From Dyadobacter bucti (lineage in GTDB: Bacteria > Bacteroidota > Bacteroidia > Cytophagales > Spirosomataceae), in assembly GCF_005869225.1 (NCBI RefSeq), contig NZ_SWFP01000006.1, positions 1-64,000 of the forward strand: a DNA stretch of 64,000 nt, written 5' to 3'. The notes beneath the pieces are model-generated. The model had not been told where the DNA came from and searched no databases. It saw only the letters and a program-made list of their open reading frames with translations. Position 1 is the first letter of the stretch; the number at the start of each line of letters is the position of its first letter. This document shows, in pieces, positions 34,622 through 43,212 of this stretch. Position numbers and translations under genes: made by a program.

Positions 34622-36058
34622 TTAAAACTCAGCGCTTTTAGGATAGCGCGGGAAAGGGATCACATCGCGGATGTTGCTCATTCCTGTTACAAAAAGAACC
34701 AGACGTTCAAAGCCCAGTCCGAAACCGGAGTGCGGCGCAGTACCGAATTTCCGGGTTTCCAGGTACCACCACAGGTTCTGGGGATCAATACCTACTTCAT
34801 GTACCCGCTGCAGCAATTTATCATAATCCTCTTCACGCTGGCTTCCGCCGATGATCTCCCCGATACCAGGGAAAAGTACATCCATCGCACGAACCGTCTT
34901 GCCGTCTTCGTCCAGTTTCATATAAAACGACTTGATCTCTCGCGGATAATTCGTCAGGATTACCGGCTTTTTGAAATGTTTTTCAACCAGATATCGCTCA
35001 TGCTCGCTGGAAAGGTCAATTCCCCATCCTACCGGATACTGGAATTTCTTTTCTTTATGTGGCTTGGATTTCAGCAGGATCTCTATGGCTTCGGTGTAAG
35101 TCAGACGCTCGAAAGGATTGTCGACTACAAAGCTTAATTTTTCAAGCAAAGGCTGGGATCTTTCGTTCTGCGGTTTGTTTTTCTCTTCTTCAGCAAGCCG
35201 GTTTTGCAAGAATTCCAGGTCATCCTTACAGTTTTCCATGGCGTAACTGATGACCGTTTTTACAAAATCCTCAGCAAGGTCCATATTGTCTTTCAATTCA
35301 AAGAAAGCCATTTCCGGCTCGATCATCCAGAATTCCGCAAGGTGGCGGGTTGTATTGGAGTTCTCGGCCCGGAACGTAGGTCCGAAAGTATAAATTTTGG
35401 AAAGCGCCATTGCACCAAGTTCGCCTTCGAGCTGCCCGGAAACTGTAAGGTTAGCTTCGCGTCCAAAAAAGTCTTCCTTGAAATTGATATCACCTTCTTC
35501 GGTTCTTGGCAATTTGTTCAGATCTAAAGTAGTAACGCGGAACATCTCCCCGGCACCCTCCGCATCCGAAGCCGTGATCACCGGAGTATGCAGGTAGAAA
35601 AACCCTTTGTCATTGTAATATTTATGCACCGCAAAAGCGAGCGTATGCCTGATCCGGAGAATTGCACTAAAAGTATTGGTACGCGGACGCAAATGGGCAA
35701 TTTCACGTAAAAATTCAAGCGAATGCCTTTTGGGTTGCAACGGATAAACCTCTGGGTCAGCCGCACCATACACATGGATATCCTGGATTTTTACCTCCAC
35801 AGCCTGACCAGAACCCTGCGATTCTACAAGTTGGCCGGTAATATTCAGGCACGCCCCTGTAGTTACCGTCAGCAGCAACTCCGCAGAAAACTGTCCTGGT
35901 TCAGCAACCGCCTGTATATTATGGATGGTCGAACCATCATTCAGCGCGATAAAAATCGCGTTTTTGCTTTCGCGTTTGGTTCTTACCCAGCCTTTGACTG
36001 TAACGGATTGTTGCTCAGGAGAGGCTTTTAATAATTCTTTGATCTGCAGAGGTCCCAT
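34622..36058 (-). CDS. asnS: Asparagine--tRNA ligase
   Basis: This 478-residue cytoplasmic class II synthetase charges tRNA-Asn. It has an N-terminal OB-fold anticodon-binding domain (TVKGWVRTKRESKNAIFIAL), motif 2 FRAENSNTTRHLAEFWMIEP and motif 3 GFGLGFERLVLFVTGMSNIR, ending DVIPFPRYP as in AsnS rather than AspS. Length is typical for the family. It stands alone with its own terminator. Confidence 0.97.
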   Translation of the reverse strand: MGPLQIKELLKASPEQQSVTVKGWVRTKRESKNAIFIALNDGSTIHNIQAVAEPGQFSAELLLTVTTGACLNITGQLVESQGSGQAVEVKIQDIHVYGAADPEVYPLQPKRHSLEFLREIAHLRPRTNTFSAILRIRHTLAFAVHKYYNDKGFFYLHTPVITASDAEGAGEMFRVTTLDLNKLPRTEEGDINFKEDFFGREANLTVSGQLEGELGAMALSKIYTFGPTFRAENSNTTRHLAEFWMIEPEMAFFELKDNMDLAEDFVKTVISYAMENCKDDLEFLQNRLAEEEKNKPQNERSQPLLEKLSFVVDNPFERLTYTEAIEILLKSKPHKEKKFQYPVGWGIDLSSEHERYLVEKHFKKPVILTNYPREIKSFYMKLDEDGKTVRAMDVLFPGIGEIIGGSQREEDYDKLLQRVHEVGIDPQNLWWYLETRKFGTAPHSGFGLGFERLVLFVTGMSNIRDVIPFPRYPKSAEF

Positions 36059-36251
36059 TTTGTTATAAATTCAATCTTTTGATTTCTGTATTCTTAATTG
36101 CACCGGTTTCCCGAATGAGGCGCAAAATTACAAATTACGTTCCGAAAACCTATTCTGAAACGGCAACTTACTTTTCTGCTTCCACAGACGTTGCACAGTC
36201 TGGTTTTCAATTTATTTTTGTTCCTTTATTCCAGATTAATGACTTCCTGTT

Positions 36252-36890
36252 TTGAATAACCGCATCGCAATAATATTATCCGTAATATTTCATCCCCTGA
36301 TCCTCACGACATACCTTTTTGCATTGTTATTCATGCTGTCGCCCGAGCTGGTGGGCGTAAGTGCATTGGAACTGCCAGCCCTGGGAAGCCTGCTGCTGCT
36401 TTTGTGCCTCAACACATTTATCGCTCCCGCACTGGTGATATATTATTTCCAGAAGCTCGGTATCATCAGTTCCTTATATGTAGACGATCTGGCGGAGCGC
36501 AGGCTGCCTTACCTTGCCTGTATTATCATTTACGCCCTGGCTACCTATTTATTTGGCTGGCAGCTCGAACCGATAGGCGAGCTCGCGCCTCAGATTTCGA
36601 TCATCCTCGGTAGTGTAACAGTATCCCTGGCATTGATGACCGTTATCACGCTCTTCTGGAAAGTGAGCGCCCATGCTACCGGCATTGGCGGCGCAATTAC
36701 CATGCTCGCCGGATTGATGATCAGGTCAGGGGAACCTTCCATTTTTTATCCTTTATTGGTAACTATTGTGATCGCAGGCTGGCTGCTCAGCGCAAGGTTA
36801 CACCTGAATGCCCACACTCCTGCGCAGATTCTGGTGGGTTTTGTTTGCGGCGTTTTTGTGAGTAGTATGGCTGTCTATTTTTTCTTTTGA
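36252..36890 (+). CDS. PAP2-like membrane phosphatase-family protein
   Basis: The 212-residue protein has about six transmembrane helices. A SAHATG motif followed by ARLHLNAHTPAQILVGF corresponds to the second and third phosphatase motifs of the PAP2 superfamily (SGH and R-x5-H-x3-D), but Asp is replaced by Gln and the first motif is not clear, so catalytic activity is uncertain. The start is a TTG (36252). It is followed 21 bp later by an enoyl-CoA hydratase gene and may be co-transcribed. Confidence 0.7.
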   Translation: MNNRIAIILSVIFHPLILTTYLFALLFMLSPELVGVSALELPALGSLLLLLCLNTFIAPALVIYYFQKLGIISSLYVDDLAERRLPYLACIIIYALATYLFGWQLEPIGELAPQISIILGSVTVSLALMTVITLFWKVSAHATGIGGAITMLAGLMIRSGEPSIFYPLLVTIVIAGWLLSARLHLNAHTPAQILVGFVCGVFVSSMAVYFFF

Positions 36891-36911
36891 CAGCAAACAC
36901 TTCAAATTCCA

Positions 36912-37691
36912 ATGTACCAGCATATCATTTTTTCGAACAATGACGGCATTGTAACTATCACTCTAAACCGCCCGGAAGTCTACCACGCGCTTAATGCTGC
37001 GATGATGCAGGAAATCACGCAGGCAATCGGGGAGGCTGGAACAGATGATTCTGCACGCGTGGTTATCATCACCGGCGAAGGCAATAAAGCATTTTCTTCC
37101 GGTGCCGATCTGAAAGATGCTGTCAACTCCAGTCGCAGTGCCGGGGACATGCTCGAAATGTATTATAACCCCATGATTCTCGCGATCCGGAACATTTCAA
37201 AGCCCGTGATCTGCCGGCTGAATGGTTTGGCTGTTGGTGCGGGATGTTCCCTTGCCATCGCATGCGACATGATCATTGCCAGCGAAGATGCTTATTTAAG
37301 CCTGCTCTTTGTCCAAATCGGATTGATGCCAGACGCAGGAGCGACCTTTTTTCTCCCGCGAAGAATAGGAATGGCCCGGGCTTTCGAACTGGCGGCCACC
37401 GGCAAAAAAGTATACGCGCCGGAAGCCGAGCAAATAGGTTTGATCAACAAATCTGTCCCGGCCGGTGAACTCGACAAAGAAACCGCGTTACTTGCCAGCT
37501 ACTACCGGACAGCTCCGACACTTGCTATCGGCGCAATGAAACAAGTTTTAAACCAATCCTACGAATCAGATTTACAAAAAATGCTCAATCTGGAAGTTGC
37601 CAACCAGGATAAACTGTTCAAAAGCCAGGATGCCGCAGAAGGAATTTCATCATTTTTACAAAAGAAAAAGCCTGATTTTCAGGGCAAATGA
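36912..37691 (+). CDS. Enoyl-CoA hydratase/isomerase family protein
   Basis: The 259-residue crotonase-fold enzyme has ITLNRPEVYHALNAAM, the oxyanion-hole loops FSSGADLKD and GLAVGAGCSLAIACD, and LMPDAGATFFLPRRIG. The position of the usual catalytic Glu in the second loop appears as ALA/GCS, while an Asp (PDAGAT) takes part, as in PaaG/PaaB-type isomerases. It probably acts in phenylacetate or fatty-acid degradation; no other pathway genes are adjacent. Confidence 0.85.
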   Translation: MYQHIIFSNNDGIVTITLNRPEVYHALNAAMMQEITQAIGEAGTDDSARVVIITGEGNKAFSSGADLKDAVNSSRSAGDMLEMYYNPMILAIRNISKPVICRLNGLAVGAGCSLAIACDMIIASEDAYLSLLFVQIGLMPDAGATFFLPRRIGMARAFELAATGKKVYAPEAEQIGLINKSVPAGELDKETALLASYYRTAPTLAIGAMKQVLNQSYESDLQKMLNLEVANQDKLFKSQDAAEGISSFLQKKKPDFQGK

Positions 37692-37732
37692 TATTATCTC
37701 AAACTTTTTTCAGCAATTTTCGGAACCGACTA

Positions 37733-37763
37733 TTGCTCGAACCCACTTCATTCCCTATCTTTG
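37733..37763 (+). promoter_or_regulatory. Promoter of tRNA-Arg
   Basis: TTG (37733-37735), a 20-nt spacer and TATCTTTG (37756-37763) match the Bacteroidota promoter consensus. The tRNA starts 14 nt downstream. Confidence 0.65.
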
Positions 37764-37776
37764 CAGTCCAATTCAG

Positions 37777-37850
37777 GGTTTCGTAGCTCAATTGGATAGA
37801 GCACCTGACTACGGATCAGGAGGTTTGGGGTTCGAATCCCTACGAGACCA
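37777..37850 (+). tRNA. tRNA-Arg (anticodon ACG)
   Basis: Cloverleaf: acceptor GGTTTCG/CGAGACC, D stem GCTC, anticodon arm CCTGA-CTACGGA-TCAGG (anticodon ACG), T arm GGGTTCGAATCCC. The ACG anticodon needs A34-to-inosine editing by TadA, whose gene is at 7.7 kb. It forms the left edge of an AT-rich accessory island. Confidence 0.95.
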
Positions 37851-37860
37851 CAGAAAATTT

Positions 37861-37892
37861 AAAAGAGGCTGTCTTAAAAGGCAGCCTCTTTT
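37861..37892 (+). terminator. Terminator of tRNA-Arg
   Basis: AAAAGAGGCTG (37861-37871) pairs with CAGCCTCTTTT (37882-37892), ending in a T-run, 10 bp after the tRNA. Confidence 0.85.
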
Positions 37893-37955
37893 CGTTTACA
37901 GCCTTGCACTGTTTGTTTGGATTGATTATCTTTAGGTATAAGCAATCCAGGACCG

Positions 37956-38222
37956 ATGGCCAGACGACAACCGACCTTTAAGCCCTATTACCAGCAGCAG
38001 TTAATGCTGCTTCCTCCCGGTTTGGACGAATTGATTCCCAAAGACCATGCTTGCCGTGTAGTCAACGAGGTGATCAATAACATCAATTTAAAGCCGCTGA
38101 ATGCTGCTTATCATACAAAAGGATCATCCAGCTACCATCCCCAGATGTACAATTTAGAATATCTTGCTGGTTATCAAGAAATTTTCAGGACATTTAATAC
38201 TCAGTGCAAAATCGGGACATGA
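37956..38222 (+). pseudogene. Truncated IS1182-type transposase
   Basis: MLLPPGLDELIPKDHACRVV, then VNEVINNINLKPL and GSSSYHPQM match the N-terminus of IS1182/IS4-like transposases (LLPP-LDELIP-H-VRVV...SYHPRM). After the YHPQM motif the family similarity is lost (YNLEYLAGYQEI) and the frame ends at 88 residues, against about 450-550 in intact copies. It lies about 100 bp from tRNA-Arg and marks insertion-prone DNA. Confidence 0.75.
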
Positions 38223-38348
38223 AAAGGGAATTGATCCAGCCTCTCTTGGATCTGAAGAGTATAGTAATACCTCAACCCTTTAAATTAAGATGGAAGTACT
38301 AAGAGCAACAGTTTAAAGGAAATTTAAAGAATGTAGTGAAGTGAAAAA

Positions 38349-39101
38349 ATGTGGGAAGAAATCAAAGTATATAGACAGCTAGATAAAAGGGAAATCAATC
38401 CTATTTTCAGACAACTTGGAAAATCACTAGTTGCTAGGATAGACGGTTATTCAATTGAACATACAAACTCAATAATTAAATTGTTCAGACAGAAAAATCA
38501 TTTAGAACAATCCATATTTATCGAAAAAACATCAGGGTCATACGACTTAAATGTTACAATTTGCATAAAACCTACTGACTTTTATAGAAAGCACAAATTT
38601 TCCATGGTTAATATTGTTCCATTGGGAGAAATATTAAATAATTATCGAAGAACATCATACCCTTTGACACAAGAGTGGGATGAATTAAGTGTATTTTTAT
38701 CTAAAATAATCAAAGCCGAAGTGGAGGATTACTTTCAACGATATGACTCATATAGTAAAATAATTAAAAGGCGTAAAGAGATTGAACCAAAAAGCTTAGA
38801 TTTAGACAACAAATATGAACTTCTAATTTATGCTGCCATCAGGACAAGAAATTTATCACTATTACTTTTTTATCTAGATGTAAAGCTAAGAAGTCCCGCA
38901 ATGAGAATCACTAGAAGTGAATTTCAAAAGCCTGACGGGAGGGATATTGATCAGGTAGCTTTCTTGGAAACGATAAGAGGTTATGCACAGGCAGGTGATT
39001 TTGAAAATATTGAAAAAGAAATATTATTAATTTGCCAGCAGACAGGTACAGGTGTATATAATCCTACTGACAAACATCTACGTAAAGAGTCAAAAAAGTG
39101 A
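38349..39101 (+). CDS. Hypothetical protein, AT-rich island gene
   Basis: The 250-residue soluble protein has no signal peptide. The N-terminal half is alpha/beta (WEEIKVYRQLDKREINPIFR, SYDLNVTICIKPTDFY) and the C-terminal half helical (KYELLIYAAIRTRNLSLLLF, IRGYAQAGDFENIEKEI). No family recognised. It is AT-rich compared with core genes, consistent with transfer. The neighbourhood contains immunity-like genes, so a similar role is possible. Confidence 0.65.
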   Translation: MWEEIKVYRQLDKREINPIFRQLGKSLVARIDGYSIEHTNSIIKLFRQKNHLEQSIFIEKTSGSYDLNVTICIKPTDFYRKHKFSMVNIVPLGEILNNYRRTSYPLTQEWDELSVFLSKIIKAEVEDYFQRYDSYSKIIKRRKEIEPKSLDLDNKYELLIYAAIRTRNLSLLLFYLDVKLRSPAMRITRSEFQKPDGRDIDQVAFLETIRGYAQAGDFENIEKEILLICQQTGTGVYNPTDKHLRKESKK

Positions 39102-39223
39102 TAACCAAGGTAAATGACGATCTGAAAACTTATATATAAAGATTCAAGATATCGAAGCATCGGTTTGTTAATAAAGACATAGTTGGGTAGTAAGCGATGT
39201 TCATTAGCAAAATTTGGAGTACA

Positions 39224-39778
39224 ATGAAGGAAGAACCAATAGGCAGTAATTCATCAGTCAAAGTGTGTAAACTTGTAATGTTGGTGATTCTTTTGTTTTA
39301 TTCGTGCAATCAAGATTACTCAAATGAAACACATGTAGTGCTGCCCGATAAGAGATTACTATTTATAATTGATCAGTATGTAAAAATGGACACTGCATTT
39401 ACTGATACTCGGCTTATCACTTTAACCCAACTCAATAGTAGAAGTTGTCAAACTGATTACTATCTTTCATCGGTGGGCTTTTTGCTGAAAGACTTATACG
39501 ATCGCATACCACCTTCTAAGTACTTTGAATATAAGGGAATGCTGTGTATAGTCCTCGATGGTAGCGATGCTTTATATTCATCTAAAAATTCTAAGAAAGA
39601 ATTTCAAAAATTAGTTAAAAAGCATCAAATTCCCGTGGCAGATATATTCGAGGGCGGTTCCTATTCTAGAAGTTGTTGGTATGTCAAATATTTTAATGAT
39701 TCAATAACTTTTGAGAAGGAATGTAAGGATAAGGAATATCCATGCGATACAGTCCCAACAACATTAATGCTTCCTTGA
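39224..39778 (+). CDS. Hypothetical lipoprotein
   Basis: From the ATG at 39224 (an ATG at 39197 is also possible) the protein has a hydrophobic segment KLVMLVILLFYSC with a lipobox-like end, then a soluble domain of about 150 residues with several cysteines (SRSCQTDYYLSSVGFLL, YSRSCWYVKYFND, KECKDKEYPCDT). It is probably an inner- or outer-membrane lipoprotein. No family recognised. No operon partner is obvious. Confidence 0.6.
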   Translation: MKEEPIGSNSSVKVCKLVMLVILLFYSCNQDYSNETHVVLPDKRLLFIIDQYVKMDTAFTDTRLITLTQLNSRSCQTDYYLSSVGFLLKDLYDRIPPSKYFEYKGMLCIVLDGSDALYSSKNSKKEFQKLVKKHQIPVADIFEGGSYSRSCWYVKYFNDSITFEKECKDKEYPCDTVPTTLMLP

Positions 39779-40100
39779 GACATTTTCAATAATGTAGGGA
39801 AAGTGGTTTAACCCGCTATTCAAGTCTACTGGAATTAATAGAAATGAAAGGATGACAACAATATACTTAAGTTCCAAGCTTAAAAATGAGTATCTGTAGT
39901 TGAAGAAATATAGTCGGATTACTCTATTCCCTACTACGCAATGATAATACTCCCTAGGCCAAGAGATACGATCTCGTAAAAAAACCTCATTTTCTTCTGA
40001 TCTGATAGTTAAAATTTAAAGATTTCCCCCAGCTATTTTTAGGAATTCGGTAAGGGGAACCTTGAGGAAGATACTTTCCTGAAACTTCAAAATAGATGAG
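39779..40100. other. Intergenic, no gene seen
   Basis: This 322-bp AT-rich stretch shows no open frame of useful length, RNA gene or strong hairpin. It may hold decayed remains of transferred DNA. Confidence 0.5.
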
Positions 40101-40424
40101 CTATTCATAGGCACTCATAGAATCGGGTTGTTGAGCTAGTATCTCAATATGATCCGTACCAGTAGGTGCTATCTGGCTAAAGGAATAATTTCCATCTTGG
40201 TCAGTCGACGTGGTTAAATCAAATGTATTTCTTGCTGAAAACCCCAACTGATCAACTCCATAATATTGCAGCTGAACATTTTCTATTGGTTTTCCTGCTT
40301 CATCAATAAATTTTCCACTTACCACAGTTGGGGTATCTGGAAGCTTATCTTTACAACTGCCTATGCCAGTAAGGATTAGGAATACAATTATAAACCGAGT
40401 TTCAACTGATTTATTCATAGACAT
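40101..40424 (-). CDS. Small lipoprotein with carboxypeptidase-regulatory-like domain, possibly truncated
   Basis: The 107-residue product has a lipoprotein signal (FIIVFLILTGIGSC) followed by VVSGKFIDEAGKPIENVQLQ and STDQDGNYSFSQIAPTG, the start of a CarboxypepD_reg-like beta-sandwich. The domain seems to end early (PDSMSAYE), so the gene may have lost its 3' part. Usual partners of such lipoproteins are not present. Confidence 0.55.
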   Translation of the reverse strand: MSMNKSVETRFIIVFLILTGIGSCKDKLPDTPTVVSGKFIDEAGKPIENVQLQYYGVDQLGFSARNTFDLTTSTDQDGNYSFSQIAPTGTDHIEILAQQPDSMSAYE

Positions 40425-40694
40425 TTCTATTATTTTGATTGTACGTAAAAAAGAAACACAGTTTTATTGGTAGTGAGCCCACCCCAGAAAAAATGATTTC
40501 TATATATAACAAGACTTGGTACGCTGATTCACTAAAACGCTATTAATATATAGATATCTTATATATCAGAATGAAAGATATGTAGAATCTATCCTGTTAA
40601 TGTAATACATCCTACCATCTAAATGAGCAAAATAAGAGACTTCAACTAGGTAATTGAGTAGATGATATTTAGTTAAATGCTATCATAAGGAGAT

Positions 40695-41159
40695 CTATTC
40701 TAACCCGTCAAAGAAATCTAAAAGATTTTTTGCTATTAGGTAAAGATTAAAATAATTATTATCCGCAAATATTTTGTTGTCAACTTCCTTTTCATGGTCC
40801 CAAAAATATACATATCCATAATCCCTGGTACCGCAAGAAATGCAAATTAAATTACCACCAGGATCATGTGCAATCGGTAAAATATGAAACGGTAGGCGTT
40901 GTTCCTGAATTTTATAGATATTGCTATAAGTTCGCAAACTATCATATTCACCATCATAAATTGCTAGAAACCAGTCTACTATGGAATCTGACTTAGCCGC
41001 GTTTTCACTAAATGTAAACCTATTCGGATGACATTTTCCTCCATTATTTCTCAGTATGTGCTCGCGATATTCAGTGGGAAATTTTAACCCGACCAAATAT
41101 TCTATATCTGCAATATCTTTTATTTTGACTGGGGCTTCGGTCTCCGAAAAAATTACCAT
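40695..41159 (-). CDS. SMI1/KNR4 (SUKH) family immunity-like protein
   Basis: The 154-residue protein shows the SUKH pattern: IADIEYLVGLKFPTEYREHI, LRNNGG, then WFLAIYDGE, LPFHILPIAHDPGGNLIC and YVYFWDHEKE. SUKH proteins are among the most common immunity proteins of polymorphic toxin systems. No toxin gene lies beside it here, so it is an orphan immunity gene or protects against foreign toxins. Confidence 0.85.
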   Translation of the reverse strand: MVIFSETEAPVKIKDIADIEYLVGLKFPTEYREHILRNNGGKCHPNRFTFSENAAKSDSIVDWFLAIYDGEYDSLRTYSNIYKIQEQRLPFHILPIAHDPGGNLICISCGTRDYGYVYFWDHEKEVDNKIFADNNYFNLYLIAKNLLDFFDGLE

Positions 41160-41250
41160 AAAATTGTATTTGTTCTTTTAGACGCATTGAAAATCCTAGG
41201 AGATACCCAATGATAACTTTGTGCAGTTATAGTCATAAGTTGTTACATAG

Positions 41251-41487
41251 TTATTGAAAGGTTCCAATCTCATAAGTATAACAGTCAAAATCAAACTCAA
41301 AATTTTGATATTTCAACAAATAATCTGCTTGGGCCTTATCGATCGAATACACCATAATAAGGTCTGGATCATCGGGATATGGTTTAAATATTTGTTTCAA
41401 TACTGCAACGTCCATCATGACCTCCCATTCTCTATGTAATTCCTCAGTATGTTTATCAAATTCAGAAATGATCTTCGAATATGCCAT
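41251..41487 (-). CDS. Small acidic hypothetical protein (immunity-like context)
   Basis: Starting at the ATG at 41487 (MAYSKIISEFDKHTEELHRE), the 78-residue acidic protein has a C-terminal DLIMVYSIDKAQADYLLKYQ segment. An ATG 11 codons upstream is possible. The size, acidity and position between SMI1/KNR4 and DUF1493 genes suggest an immunity-type role, but the family is not certain. Confidence 0.5.
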   Translation of the reverse strand: MAYSKIISEFDKHTEELHREWEVMMDVAVLKQIFKPYPDDPDLIMVYSIDKAQADYLLKYQNFEFDFDCYTYEIGTFQ

Positions 41488-41556
41488 AATATATTGTATG
41501 TAATGTATCAATACCTGCAACTTTCCAGGGTAGCAGAGTTTTCCAGTTACAGTTCG

Positions 41557-42012
41557 TCATAATTTTCCAATCAGTTTGAACCTGACTTCTGATCTTAAAC
41601 AATACTTCCCAGCCAAATACCAAGTTAACATGTCTCCAAAGGTCATATCAAGTGTTGGTTGCAGTGGAGGGAAAAGATTTATTTCAAAAAATTTACTATT
41701 GCCGAATGCTAATAGTCTGATAATTAACACATATATAAAAATTGGTAAAGCTAAAACCATCCATGATGGGGTGATCAATTCACCTTCGGAGAGAAAATGC
41801 TTTGAATAATCAAAATCCGTACAGTCTAAGTTATATTTAGCAATAAACTTTTCAAAGAGGTAATAATTGTCATCTCCCGAACAGCCAAGATCATCTTCAA
41901 TTCTAGTGCTTAATGAAGATACTTTGCTGCTGGTTTCAACTTCAATGAACGTTTTTACTTCAATATATGCCTGTCTGGCATATCCGAAGTCCGTAAGAAT
42001 AATCCTTTCCAT
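41557..42012 (-). CDS. DUF1493-family protein with membrane segment
   Basis: The N-terminal part (SLSTRIEDDLGCSGDDNYYL, FEKFIAKYNLDCTDFDYSKH) matches DUF1493, an acyl-carrier-like fold found in toxin-immunity and acyltransferase contexts. The C-terminal half has a hydrophobic helix (WMVLALPIFIYVLIIRLLAF) and the family ending FGDMLTWYLAGKY. The role is unknown. It belongs to the immunity-like group of this island. Confidence 0.75.
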   Translation of the reverse strand: MERIILTDFGYARQAYIEVKTFIEVETSSKVSSLSTRIEDDLGCSGDDNYYLFEKFIAKYNLDCTDFDYSKHFLSEGELITPSWMVLALPIFIYVLIIRLLAFGNSKFFEINLFPPLQPTLDMTFGDMLTWYLAGKYCLRSEVRFKLIGKL

Positions 42013-42203
42013 TTCTTGACAATATGCCGATTACATGAGTAAATCTACCAATTACCTCCTCATTGACCGGATAGATCTGGCTAAATATATCCGGAGTTCT
42101 ACAAAAAACTATATGGATATACAGTCTAAGTATTAGAGTAATCCAGTTGTGGTTGATATGCTGGTAGCAATTTAACACATCTCATCCTGAGGACAATACT
42201 TTT

Positions 42204-42401
42204 ATGAATCGCTTTTTAGATCTGGAAATTTTAGCAGGGAAGGATGTCGAGCACTTCAAGAGACTTTTCAATGAGGTAATTATAACAACTTTTAGGCAGG
42301 TGAACTCAATTGGAGATTTGAAAATTTACGTATTTTCAAAAATTAAAACAAGGCCAATGCTTTTGGAGCCGGAATTGAGAAGACTACTTAGCATTGATTG
42401 A
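42204..42401 (+). CDS. Small hypothetical protein
   Basis: The 65-residue frame (MNRFLDLEILAGKDVEHFKR ... LEPELRRLLSID) has a plausible coding composition, but no family is recognised. It ends just before the next small frame, whose TTG overlaps its stop. Confidence 0.3.
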   Translation: MNRFLDLEILAGKDVEHFKRLFNEVIITTFRQVNSIGDLKIYVFSKIKTRPMLLEPELRRLLSID

Positions 42402-42403
42402 AA

Positions 42404-42601
42404 ATGATCTTAAAACATGCCATCTGTTTAACATTACTAATTATTTTCATAATTGTGAAAGGCTTCTCGCATCCAAAAATCATAAATTTAAATTGTGGTC
42501 AGTCCGACATACCCGCGAATCTCAGCTTCTGTATTGACACTATTATTACGGATGCGAATTTAGGAAATACACCCGGGCCGAATGTCAATTTAGTGCGGTG
42601 A
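42404..42601 (+). CDS. Small secreted hypothetical protein
   Basis: A signal-peptide-like N-terminus (ILKHAICLTLLIIFIIVKGF) is followed by about 40 residues with two cysteines. No family recognised. A TTG at 42398 overlapping the previous stop would add two residues. It could be a remnant. Confidence 0.3.
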   Translation: MILKHAICLTLLIIFIIVKGFSHPKIINLNCGQSDIPANLSFCIDTIITDANLGNTPGPNVNLVR

Positions 42602-42830
42602 AAATACCTGGCCGACTAATAGAAATATTCTTGTTTTGGTGTTATTGATTTACTGCGAATTGACATCTAGTTCTATTTCATGAGTAATAGACAACCAGCT
42701 ACCAGCTACCAACTAATAAAGCGCCTGAAACAGCATCGTGAACTCCGGTTCATTTTAAAAGTATTATTATTAGCTACTGATTGTTGCTAGAATTATACTT
42801 GCTTTGTGCCGGTTGATTAAAAATAGTGTC

Positions 42831-43211
42831 ATGAAATTGCTAAAAATCGCGATTGTATTGGTGCTGTCATCTCTCTGTTTCAGTGTATTAAACAAATACA
42901 GAAAGCTGACATTGCCCAAATCATATACAGAAGTGGATAGCCTGGATATCATGCTTGCCGATGCCAAAATGAAACTTCCGGCTAATTCGACAATCGGGTT
43001 CAGGACAAATGCCCCGGTTGGCAGGCAAGACGTACTGTACTTCAAATCGGCGCTGGTCTTGGCGCCAATAGTTGTTGGGCGCGGAGAAAATGATACGATG
43101 CTCCTGATTCAAGACCATCAATTTCCGGCGCTACCCCTGGATCAATATGAATGTATCCACAATGGAGGAGGCAAGTATTTGAATTATAGCCTGGTACGTA
43201 TTAAAGAATGA
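42831..43211 (+). CDS. Small exported hypothetical protein paired with a GT-C-like gene
   Basis: From the ATG at 42831 the protein has a signal-anchor (MKLLKIAIVLVLSSLCFSVL) and an about 100-residue soluble domain (DVLYFKSALVLAPIVVGRGE, NDTMLLIQDHQFPALP). Its stop is one base before the GT-C-like gene, so the two are almost surely one operon. An accessory periplasmic factor for that membrane protein is plausible. Family not recognised. Confidence 0.6.
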   Translation: MKLLKIAIVLVLSSLCFSVLNKYRKLTLPKSYTEVDSLDIMLADAKMKLPANSTIGFRTNAPVGRQDVLYFKSALVLAPIVVGRGENDTMLLIQDHQFPALPLDQYECIHNGGGKYLNYSLVRIKE

Positions 43212-43212
43212 C

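Noticed and set aside
41960..42178. 72-codon minus-strand frame upstream of the DUF1493 gene
   Set aside because: Overlaps the start of the better-supported gene and has no coding-like features.
42770..43045. 91-codon minus-strand frame opposite the small exported protein
   Set aside because: Shadow of the operon with the GT-C-like gene; no motif.
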